From positions 1 to 64,000 of the forward strand of contig NZ_CP007203.1 in assembly GCF_000340565.2 (NCBI RefSeq): a DNA stretch of 64,000 bases, written 5' to 3'. Made by a program: the position numbers and the translations under genes. The notes beneath the pieces were generated by a model. It worked only from the letters and a program-made list of their open reading frames with translations. It did no database searches and was not told where the DNA came from. The stretch is from Nodularia spumigena CCY9414. GTDB lineage: Bacteria; Cyanobacteriota; Cyanobacteriia; Cyanobacteriales; Nostocaceae. Shown here piece after piece: positions 45,561 through 53,329 of this stretch; position 1 is the first letter of the stretch, and the number at the start of each line of letters is the position of its first letter.

Positions 45561-46088
45561 TCCATCTTACCTTTTCAGTTTCTTTACAGATTGTAACTGG
45601 GTTGGTGTCGGAATTGGTTATTTGTGTCAACTTCACTATTGCGTAACACAACAGCGTCATGCCGATACAAAAAAGTTAACTAATGCTAACAATAGCCAAC
45701 TTTTTGTTCCTGCTTCACCCTAGAGGTGTCGGCACTGTCTAGTCCACAGGCTTTAAGATTGGGTGTATCTCACCCTACTATTGTTGTATTTAGGCTTGGT
45801 TATCACCTAAAATACGTATCAATAATAGCACTGTTTAGGGGCTGAAAGTCTGAAAATTTTCTAGAGGCAGGCAGGTTTTTCAGTGAATCAGTAGATATAA
45901 ATCCTCATTAAATGTCAGCATCTGTTAGCTTTTGTTAGTAAAACACTAACTAGCTGTTAACCCTCTAGCAATCAGTTTACCGTTATTACCTCTAGTAAGT
46001 GAATCTAGACTTAAAAAACATGACAAGTTTTTGGGGGTCTAAAATTGCTTATCTACTCAGAGGTGAAATCAGAGGTGAAACTATATCC
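45561..46088. other. Gene-free stretch upstream of crtQ
   Basis: A/T-rich with several CTAGC and GTTAGTAAA-like tracts (CAAAAGTTAACTAATGCTAACAATAG at 45669-45694; AACACTAACTAGCTGTTAAC around 45943-45962). It presumably contains the crtQ promoter. No gene or large repeat was recognised. Confidence 0.4.
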
Positions 46089-46259
46089 CTATTTGTTAGC
46101 TTCCTTGTACTCCTCTGAGATAGGTAGTCCTCTAATCAGTTCGCGAATGACATCTGTTGCAGGTCTACCTGTTTGCTGGCAATATTTTTCTAGCTTTTCT
46201 GCTTCCTGTGTTGCTAAGTTTACAGTTATACGTTTTACGGCCCATTTTTTATTGGTCAT
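46089..46259 (-). CDS. Ribbon-helix-helix (CopG-like) small protein, 56 aa
   Basis: From MTNKKWAVKRITVNLATQEA the pattern is a short strand RITVNL, helix A (ATQEAEKLEKYCQQTG) and helix B (PATDVIRELIRGL), the RHH_1/CopG DNA-binding fold. TGRPATDVIRELI is the typical turn and second helix. An alternative in-frame ATG at 46265 adds two residues. It has no recognisable toxin partner on either side: downstream is the crtQ spacer, upstream an A/T-rich gap. It could be an orphan antitoxin or regulator left from a mobile module. Confidence 0.75.
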   Translation of the reverse strand: MTNKKWAVKRITVNLATQEAEKLEKYCQQTGRPATDVIRELIRGLPISEEYKEANK

Positions 46260-46828
46260 TATCATGCTATTTGCTGTATGTTTGCACCATCAAAAAGAAC
46301 AATTAACTCAAGAGGAAGACGATAAGATTATCAGAGTTTGTGTCAAGAAACAAGCAATGCCATTAGCACTAAAAAAGTTATCTTTCTCAAATGTATTGAT
46401 CATTGCCCAATAAAATATGAAAATAGAATTATCATCGTGATAGCCAAAATATCTCACACTTTCTGGCAAAAACAGTTAAACCAGCAAGGTGTTGATCCAA
46501 GCCTGACAATTAAATTCTCTAAATCAACTTGAGATACCTACTCTTGATTCAATCAAGATTCGCCAACTCATTCTTGATCAACAGAATTTCAGCTTTTTCC
46601 CATCCAAGTAACCAAAGACTCTAGGAAATCATATGTACTGCTAGGTCAAAGAATGCTACTAGCTAGGCCTGCTGTAATGTATGTACATCTATTTTATGGT
46701 GAATAATCGCCTGAAAGTAATTACCAACAGGTGATATTTGTCAAGGTTAAATTACTTTTTTCCATCTATCTAGTACAAGACGGCGTAAATAAACAGACCA
46801 TTCAAAATCCCTGAAAAGCCCATTTTAT

Positions 46829-46880
46829 AAGCTTTTTGACTTTTGACTTTTGACTTTTGACGAACGCCTTGCGGTACTAG
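46829..46880. repeat. 52-bp sequence identical to 43080-43131
   Basis: Exact second copy of the TTTTGAC-heptamer plus GAACGCCTTGCGGTACTAG block. Together with a truncated tnpB nearby it marks the 46.2-47.7 kb interval as a repeat-accumulating, gene-poor zone. In 46881-47680 I see no gene; a 13-bp palindrome GTTCCCTGGGAAC is at 47236-47248. Confidence 0.9.
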
Positions 46881-47680
46881 TGTCATAAAACTGCATCCAC
46901 CCCAAGCCAATGACCCAATAATTAGGAATTATTGTGACTATTGACTACCAATGGTAGAATTACTGTAGTATTTTTCCAGAGTTGTTGACTATAATCCTGA
47001 CATTTTTGAGAAATTGGGGGATTATTTGGGATTTGCGGGAAAATTTTTGTTAAAATTCAGCATTTTCTCGGTTGACAATCTTGATTACATTAAATTTACC
47101 ATCACATTATTTTTCATTTTTGCCTTGACTCCAAAATCAACCATTTCCTAACATTTTATGTCCATAACAAGTGAGACTAGGGGAAATTTAGTAATAGATT
47201 TACCCTGAAACACGACGCAGTTTGTTTGTGAATAAGTTCCCTGGGAACAAAATATACGGAATCGACAAAATTGTGATCAAGTGGCGAATTATATTCACCC
47301 AAAAGTTTTACAGCATCCTTGAAGGATTTACCATCGCCACAGCAGCTAAAAATTAGGGTTAATCAATAGCACTCAATAAGCTAACAATTACTGCTATATA
47401 AAACCTAGACAAAACTAGACTTTACTTTCTACTTCAACGGGAGCATGGGAGCAGTTATCCCTCAGTAGACTTTCACGCCTTAGCCAGACGCGATTGTGTT
47501 CCAATTAAGTTTCTGAAAAAGACTACCACCATCATTGCTTGGTTTTCGCGTCGGCAATAGTCTCAATTCAATACTTGATATCACCGTATTATATATCAAG
47601 TAGTTGATTTTTTCCTAAAATATATATTGATTTTTGTCAATATAAGTATAGTTTTGTCTATGAAATTGTCAACTTAGGAC

Positions 47681-48595
47681 TTGCTCAGAACAGCCTGGGA
47701 TAGATGCTTTAAAAAAGTGTCAGGCGCTCCCAAGTTCAAGAAGAAAGGAAAATCTGACTCATTTGAGTTAGACGGAACAATTAAAATTCGTGGTACTCAC
47801 AAAATCCAACTTCCCAAGTTAGGCGTACTCAAAACATCCGAGAGCTTACCCCAGATTCCACCTAAATCTGTAACTATTAGTCGCACTGCTGACCGTTGGT
47901 ATATCTCGTTTCGGGTTGAGGTAGAGCCAACAGACACGCATTCGCTAGTTGACGTTGTAGGCGTTGACTTGGGTGTTAAATCTCTTGCTACCTTATCGAC
48001 TGGAGAAGTGTTTGAAGGCGCGAAATCATACCGCACTTTAGAGACCAAACTATCTAGACTGCAATGGATAAACCGCCATCAGGTTAAAGGTTCCGCTAAC
48101 TGGAAAAAAGCGCAATCTAAAATTGCACGACTACACCAACGCATTGCTAATATCCGCAAAGATACATTACATAAACTCACTACTTATCTAGCCAAGAACC
48201 ACGGCACTGTAGTAATCGAGGATCTAAATGTGTCTGGGATGATGGCGAACAGGAAACTAGCTAAGGGCATCGCTGACATGGGATTTTATGAGTTTGGTCA
48301 TCAGTTAGAGTACAAAACTAAACTCTATGGCAGTGAGTTGGTAGTAGTTGATAGATGGTATCCCAGCAGCAAAACTTGCTCCCACTGTGGAGTCCAGAAA
48401 GAATCTCTATCACTCCAAGAACGTGTATTCAAGTGTGAACATTGCGGGTTTGAATGTGACAGGGATCTAAACGCGGCAATTAATCTCAAAAACGCGGCGA
48501 GTCACGCCGTGTCAGCTTGTGGACTGGTGAGTGCCGACACTGCCAGGATGAAGCAAGAAGATTTCAGTTTGTTAGCAAACGTTAGTAAATTATGA
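47681..48595 (+). pseudogene. tnpB: N-terminally truncated TnpB (IS200/IS605 accessory nuclease)
   Basis: 304 residues remain of a protein usually near 400. An in-frame TAG at 47675 and a TTG as only start show that the N-terminal part (WED/REC region) is lost. The RuvC site is complete: D96 in GVDLGVKSLAT, E180 in VVIEDLNVSGM, D262 in CDRDLNAAIN. The zinc finger C233-x2-C236 and C252-x2-C255 lies between. Full TnpB proteins are RNA-guided DNA nucleases whose guide RNA overlaps the 3' end of the gene. No tnpA was found next to it. A GTTTG/CAAAC hairpin at about 48563-48577 is near the stop. Confidence 0.85.
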
Positions 48596-48625
48596 ACGGA
48601 ATATCTACTCTAGTGGTCATGAAAA

Positions 48626-48682
48626 ACCACAGATAAATCACAAATAACCGCAATTAGGGTAAAATTTATATTGATCTGTGGT
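48626..48682. repeat. Inverted repeat ACCACAGAT / ATCTGTGGT
   Basis: Perfect 9-bp arms at 48626-48634 and 48674-48682, 39 bp apart, between the tnpB relic and the stop of the next minus-strand gene. It could be a small repeat unit or a weak terminator. Confidence 0.4.
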
Positions 48683-48693
48683 GATTAGTTCAT

Positions 48694-50337
48694 TTAAACT
48701 TGCGGCATGAGTTGGAGAGTGCCGAGACCTAAATCTTTAGGTGAAAGCGATCGCGCTTCAAACAAAGCCATCATATCTCGTAACTGGGGATTACCACGGG
48801 AAGATCCTGTTAAACCTTTGGCAATAATCAAACCACAGTAGCCCTTGGTATTTTTACATCGCTGATTCCATGTTTGGCGGGCTTCTCTATGAGTGGGATC
48901 GTCATCTAAAAATTCACCGAACAAGAACAATTCACCATCTTCAGTTTGCAATAAACCCAAGTCGTAGCGATCGCCATCAAAAGGATCAGCACCAGGATTA
49001 AAGCAAATGGCCTTGAGTCCGCCGGCGGCCGCTATATTGTCAATGACAATTTTCGCCTTGGGTCGCGAGGTTTGAATTAAAATTACCGGGAATCCATCAC
49101 CGACTTTTGAGATTTCACCAGGTTGATGAGTTTGAACACCTTGACGCAAGGACTCTAGCATCTCCCAAGAGATTACTCCCAGACTGAGAAAAGAATCGGA
49201 TGGGATCAAATCATCTCGCAAGGAAGCAAAATCAGGTAATTCTTCCTCCTCTCCCATTTCTAGTTCTTCCATCCCAAAACCTGCCATTTCCTCTAATTCT
49301 GCTGCTAACTGGGGCATAGTGGAGACAGTCACAGACAAAGATGTAATTGATTGCGAATCTGATTTCGGGAGAGAAATACGATAGCTACGGCTCAGGCTAG
49401 GAAAAGTCTCACTATTGAGTTGGGGGTAGTAATCGCGGATAAAGCGGCTCAGGCTTTCTAAAGCCACAAAGACTGCAAGTGCTTCTTCTTCATATAAAAC
49501 AGATCGCAAGCCTTCTAAAGGGTGGATATTACCGAAAGTAGGCTCAATTTCCGATATGGGCAGATCGGCTAAATCTTCATCTTCGTCCATTTCATCTTCG
49601 CCCATTTCATCTTCACTTTCAAAAGTCAGAAATAAGCAATCTTGTTTCAAGAAAGCTTCTTCTAAGCCTGCTTGTGATTCATCATCCTGTAAAATTGCTG
49701 CCCGAAACTGTTTGAGAGAATCTTCCGAACGATAAAATAAAATTCCATACTCCATCCCTAGCATCCCCATGATTGAGGCGTAGAGTGTACCAACATCTAG
49801 GCTGTTAATCTCTATGGACAAGATTTGCTGTTCTTCTAAAAATTCCCAAGGAGCATTCTGCCAAACAGCCAAGGCTTGATCATGCAAGACTTGTGCATAC
49901 TGGGGAGGTAAATCGGGAACTTGGTTCTCCAGGATTTCCGTAAACCCACGAAACAGTTCGTCAATTAAGGGTAATTCCGGAACGTAATCAATGACAATAT
50001 CCAAATCTTGCAGCACACCGCGCAGGTAAAACTGAATTTCCCGGTCTTTCACGACAATCTTTTGGGGTCTGGCGGGTTTACCAGGACTGTGGGGATGCTC
50101 CATTGCGCGCATTAAGGTGCGAACAATTGCTTCTGGGCCGGTTTCAGGCGCTACCATGTCCATTCCACGGACAACACCCTGTGAACCATCTACCCAAAGA
50201 ATACATTCACCCTGAGCCTCCGAGCCTGAATCCTGCATGGGCGATGATGACATTGGACGGCGATCGCCCTCCCATACAGAAGGAATTTGAGTTAATGTCT
50301 TCAACCGACGACTGGTAGAGCGATTAAAACTTGTCAT
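48694..50337 (-). CDS. Conserved cyanobacterial protein, probably DUF6930
   Basis: 547 residues, soluble, with very acidic stretches (DEMGEDEMDEDEDLADLP near 243-260, and MEELEMGEEEELPDF-type region near 358-370). The early part reads ILWVDGSQGVVRGMDMV and PQKIVVKDREIQFYLRGVL. I connect it with DUF6930-containing proteins, without known function. No signal peptide, membrane helix or catalytic motif is visible. The start at 50337 is the first ATG; a later Met (SSSPMQDSG region) is possible. Confidence 0.6.
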   Translation of the reverse strand: MTSFNRSTSRRLKTLTQIPSVWEGDRRPMSSSPMQDSGSEAQGECILWVDGSQGVVRGMDMVAPETGPEAIVRTLMRAMEHPHSPGKPARPQKIVVKDREIQFYLRGVLQDLDIVIDYVPELPLIDELFRGFTEILENQVPDLPPQYAQVLHDQALAVWQNAPWEFLEEQQILSIEINSLDVGTLYASIMGMLGMEYGILFYRSEDSLKQFRAAILQDDESQAGLEEAFLKQDCLFLTFESEDEMGEDEMDEDEDLADLPISEIEPTFGNIHPLEGLRSVLYEEEALAVFVALESLSRFIRDYYPQLNSETFPSLSRSYRISLPKSDSQSITSLSVTVSTMPQLAAELEEMAGFGMEELEMGEEEELPDFASLRDDLIPSDSFLSLGVISWEMLESLRQGVQTHQPGEISKVGDGFPVILIQTSRPKAKIVIDNIAAAGGLKAICFNPGADPFDGDRYDLGLLQTEDGELFLFGEFLDDDPTHREARQTWNQRCKNTKGYCGLIIAKGLTGSSRGNPQLRDMMALFEARSLSPKDLGLGTLQLMPQV

Positions 50338-50668
50338 AAAGTAGATTAATCAAAAAAGAAGCTATTTGGAAGTAAACTAAGGGGAATAACTAGCCTTGGG
50401 TAAAATCTTCCTGGCTACACCTGAAGAGTAGTTGCAACTGATGCTTGCCACAAGGCTTAAACTCCAAAAATACTGCATCCCTAAACACACCGAATCTCTC
50501 AATTCTAGAATAAAAAGTTTTGGCTGCTTTTGACAGAGTGTTTACAATTTGGCAACTAACATTCTCAATATCGCTAGAATAAAAGCAAAAACAAAAAGCG
50601 TGACCCAAGGATAATCAAAAACCTCGTCCGGTCACTGATTAGACCACTTAAGGAGTTGAAACAGCAAA
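50338..50668. other. Gene-free stretch between DUF6930 and IscA-like genes
   Basis: Divergent promoter region. I see no convincing gene; a short frame on the minus strand has no start signal. AAGGAGTTGA at 50650-50659 is the ribosome site of the IscA-like gene. Confidence 0.4.
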
Positions 50669-51025
50669 ATGACACAAGCAATTCAGTCCCAACAACGTGG
50701 AATTCTACTGAGCGAATCAGCCTTGCTTCAGGTAAAATCCTTGCAACAAAAGCAAGGCAACGAATTATGCTTACGAGTAGGAGTCCGTCAAGGCGGTTGC
50801 TCTGGAATGTCTTACATGATGGACTTTGAGGACACCAGCAAGATCACCCCTCAGGATGAAGTTTTCGATTACGATGGTTTCAAAATTGTTTGTGATGGCA
50901 AAAGCTTATTATACCTGTATGGTTTAATGCTCGATTATAGCGATGCCATGATTGGTGGGGGTTTCCAGTTCACGAACCCCAATGCAGCCCAAACCTGTGG
51001 TTGCGGCAAGTCATTTGGAGTGTAA
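50669..51025 (+). CDS. Fe-S cluster assembly A-type carrier (IscA/SufA-like)
   Basis: 118 residues. The three conserved cysteines are C44 (QGGCSGMSY) and C110, C112 (QTCGCGKSF), the HesB/IscA signature. Such proteins carry Fe-S clusters or iron to target enzymes. AAGGAG ten bases before the ATG fixes the start. It is not linked to the suf operon at 11-16 kb. Whether it serves Suf or another pathway cannot be read from sequence. Confidence 0.93.
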   Translation: MTQAIQSQQRGILLSESALLQVKSLQQKQGNELCLRVGVRQGGCSGMSYMMDFEDTSKITPQDEVFDYDGFKIVCDGKSLLYLYGLMLDYSDAMIGGGFQFTNPNAAQTCGCGKSFGV

Positions 51026-51111
51026 GATTGTCAGTGGTCGGTTGTCAGTGATGAATTACTATTGATGACTGACTGCTAACTCGTGACTATATAACTATTA
51101 ACTGATTTTCT

Positions 51112-51531
51112 ATGGCTCAAACAGTTGAATTCCTGTTTGATACAGGTTTAGAACGCTATAAAGCTGGTGAAGCACCAGAATCTCTCATCCCTGTATTTAA
51201 AGAAGTGTGCGATCGCGCCCCTCAAACCAGTTCAGCTTGGATTTGTTTAGCTTGGTTGTATTTGCTAGACAACAAACCCAACTTGGCTTACAAAGCGGCA
51301 CGGAAGGCAGTAAAGTTAAATCCACAAGACCCACAAGCCAGAATTAATTTGGCTATGTCCATGTTGGAAACAGGTCAAAAAGGCTTGCGAGAACATATTG
51401 ACTTCGCCAAACAGTTAATTTTTGTCAACGAAGAATGGGAAAAAGAAGTTAAAGATAGCATCGCCGATGGTTTAAGCAGAAAACCAGATTGGCAAAGTTT
51501 GACAAAAGTCCAAACCTGGTTATTTGAATAA
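51112..51531 (+). CDS. TPR-domain protein
   Basis: 139 residues without signal peptide. Helical repeats with TPR spacing: APESLIPVFKEVCDRAPQTS, SAWICLAWLYLLDNKPNLAY and KAARKAVKLNPQDPQARINLAMSM. About two full TPRs plus capping helices, for protein interactions in the cytoplasm. It is 86 bp after the IscA-like gene, in the same direction, and may be co-transcribed. The partner is unknown. Confidence 0.82.
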   Translation: MAQTVEFLFDTGLERYKAGEAPESLIPVFKEVCDRAPQTSSAWICLAWLYLLDNKPNLAYKAARKAVKLNPQDPQARINLAMSMLETGQKGLREHIDFAKQLIFVNEEWEKEVKDSIADGLSRKPDWQSLTKVQTWLFE

Positions 51532-51540
51532 TCAAGTATA

Positions 51541-51721
51541 GGGTCTAGGGGCTACTCCCTACTCCCCAGAAGAAGCAGGGGCGCACCGGAGCACCGGAGA
51601 AAGGGGGAGTGAGAAATTACTTTAAACTTCCGGTTACTTAACAACCTTTTCTCTTCTCCCCCCTGCCCCCTGCCCCCTGCCCCCGTTCCTCTTCTCCCCA
51701 CTCCCTACTCCCCATTCCCTG
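51541..51721. repeat. G/C- and C-rich repeat spacer
   Basis: Contains GGGGCGCACCGGAGCACCGGAG (51578-51599), related to the 40502-40592 block, then CCCCCCTGCCCCCTGCCCCCTGCCCCCG-type runs (51659-51686) and CTCCCTACTCC repeats up to the next start codon. Confidence 0.7.
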
Positions 51722-51964
51722 ATGAAAGAAAAATTATTAAACTGGCTAAACCTAGTTTTAGTTGCTAATGTATTCTTCGTTTTCTTTGGCTTTGCCTGGT
51801 TAGCGATCGCGGCCATTGGTGATGCTGCGGGAGTAAACTTAGGCTTAGATTTATGGCATCAACTTTGGCAACCTGTCTTTAACCCCGCAATTGGTATCCT
51901 CATGGGTGGCGCTATTCTTAGCGGTTTAGTCAGTTGGGTTTCTCGAAAATTCCAAGCTGACTAA
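51722..51964 (+). CDS. Small hypothetical membrane protein
   Basis: 80 residues with two hydrophobic helices (about 9-34, VLVANVFFVFFGFAWLAIAAIG, and 51-70, PAIGILMGGAILSGLVSWV). The intervening loop has LGLDLWHQLWQP. No named family is recognised. The ATG follows directly after a C-rich repeat run that leaves no clear ribosome site. It is convergent with the epimerase gene, 14 bp apart. Confidence 0.65.
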   Translation: MKEKLLNWLNLVLVANVFFVFFGFAWLAIAAIGDAAGVNLGLDLWHQLWQPVFNPAIGILMGGAILSGLVSWVSRKFQAD

Positions 51965-51978
51965 AGTTCTTGACTAAG

Positions 51979-52899
51979 TTAGTGAATAATTTCTGCCAAT
52001 GCTGGTAGCAAATCTGGGTATTCATACCCAAAACCAGCCGCCAAGGTACGTTTAGGCATGACTTGTTGACCTTCTAAAACTACCATCGCGCCATCTCCTA
52101 AGAGAGCTTCCAGAGCAAACCCAGGAACAGGTAACCACGAAGGACGTTGCATAACTTGTCCCAAAGTTTCGCTTAACTGTGCCATCCGCACAGGATGAGG
52201 GGCAGTTGCATTATATACGCCTTCCATTTGTGGGTTAGTTAAAGCTTGCACAATCAGGTTTACTAAGTCATATTCGTGAATCCATGATAACCATTGCCGA
52301 CCACTACCAAGGGGACCACCTGCAAAAAGTTTGAAAGGTGTAATCATTTTGCCCAAAGCACCACCATTTCCCAGAACAATACCCAAACGCAGAATCACCA
52401 AGCGCACACCCGCATCTTTAACTTTTTGTGCTTCCGCTTCCCAGGCTTGACAGACTTGAGCGAGAAAATCGTGACCAGATGAACTGGTTTCATCAAAGGT
52501 AGCTGTTTCACTGGTTCCATAGTAACCAACAGCCGAGGCATTAACTAATACAGAGGGTTGAGGATCAGCTTTGGCGATCGCTTCCACTATTTTCTGTGTA
52601 CCTAGCTGGCGACTATTGAGGATTTTCTGCTTTTGTTCTCGTGTCCAGCGTTCCTCAGCAATGGGTTCTCCTGCGAGATTAACTACACCATCACAACCAG
52701 CAATAGTATCTTGCCAAGAACCAGATACTGTCGGTTTATATTCCACAATTTCTACATTAGGAAAACCCCCTGGTGGAAAAACTCTTTGAGCAGAGGAAGT
52801 GTTGCGAGTTAACACCAGTATACTATTACCCTCCTTATGCAGTCGTTCTACCAAACGACTCCCGACAAATCCCGTTGCTCCAGTAATGGCTACTTTCAT
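51979..52899 (-). CDS. TIGR01777-family NAD-dependent epimerase (SDR-type)
   Basis: 306 residues from MKVAITGATGFVGSRLVERL, which holds the NAD(P)-binding GATGFVGS. DGVVNLAGEPIAEERWT, NASAVGYYGTSE (Tyr-type site altered as in this subfamily) and LVNLIVQALTNPQMEGVYNAT are hallmarks of the YfcH/SDR39U1 group. The reaction is unknown. The frame stays open upstream to 53010, but those 37 codons lack the family pattern, so the ATG at 52899 is chosen. Upstream, 52985-52995 carries a MITE end (GCGTAAGTCCT). Confidence 0.88.
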   Translation of the reverse strand: MKVAITGATGFVGSRLVERLHKEGNSILVLTRNTSSAQRVFPPGGFPNVEIVEYKPTVSGSWQDTIAGCDGVVNLAGEPIAEERWTREQKQKILNSRQLGTQKIVEAIAKADPQPSVLVNASAVGYYGTSETATFDETSSSGHDFLAQVCQAWEAEAQKVKDAGVRLVILRLGIVLGNGGALGKMITPFKLFAGGPLGSGRQWLSWIHEYDLVNLIVQALTNPQMEGVYNATAPHPVRMAQLSETLGQVMQRPSWLPVPGFALEALLGDGAMVVLEGQQVMPKRTLAAGFGYEYPDLLPALAEIIH

Positions 52900-53035
52900 A
52901 ATGCAAATGCACCTCAACCAAACCCCTATTTTAACTTGCGTCAGTCTTCTATATCTTCCGCTTCGCCCATACCTTGAGTTATCAGCGTAAGTCCTAATAG
53001 CATTTCTCACTCTTGGTGAGGTTAATTGAAGAATT

Positions 53036-53220
53036 AATTAACCAGAGATGTAGAAATTTTAGCGGTGAACCAGCGCGGTCTTTTTGGTTGGGACCGAGGA
53101 GCGATTGGTGTATCCGCAAAGCCTTTAAGTAATCAGTCTGACCAGCATTCTACTTAACTCTTAACTGGCAACAATAGAACAGCGCCGTTCTATTCTGTGC
53201 TACTTTTGCTCCAGAAGTAG
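53036..53220. repeat. Dispersed-repeat-like sequence in the epimerase-copA gap
   Basis: GAACCAGCGCGGTCTTTTTGGTTGGGACCGAGGAGCGATTGGTGTATCC (53066-53114) has the look of a palindromic Nostoc-type repeat, with paired ends CCAGCGC and GCGATTGG. A second hairpin-like piece AGAACAGCGCCGTTCT is at 53177-53192. No gene is seen. Confidence 0.4.
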
Positions 53221-53235
53221 GGTAACAGGTTTTGT

Positions 53236-53265
53236 GTACACTTAAGTATCGATACTTAAGTGTAC
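53236..53265. promoter_or_regulatory. Perfect 30-bp palindrome with no spacer
   Basis: The left half GTACACTTAAGTATC (53236-53250) is followed directly by its exact reverse complement (53251-53265). Neither side has a T-run in the right place for a terminator (on the copA strand the T-run comes before, not after). It lies 65 bp beyond the copper ATPase stop. A dimer-binding site or hairpin-forming element is possible; function is unknown. Confidence 0.6.
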
Positions 53266-53329
53266 CCTGAGATTGAAAAAAAAACAGCATTTGATTGACA
53301 GACAGATTGATTGTTGCCAATGGCAGTTT

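Noticed and set aside
46266-46532. Plus-strand open frames overlapping and following the RHH gene
   Set aside because: The frame covering 46045-46413 is antisense to the clear RHH gene, and the second lacks a start signal and recognisable pattern. A decayed gene cannot be excluded.
50390-50608. Minus-strand frame of 72 codons upstream of the DUF6930 gene
   Set aside because: No ribosome site, odd Cys/Phe-rich composition, and it occupies a divergent promoter region.
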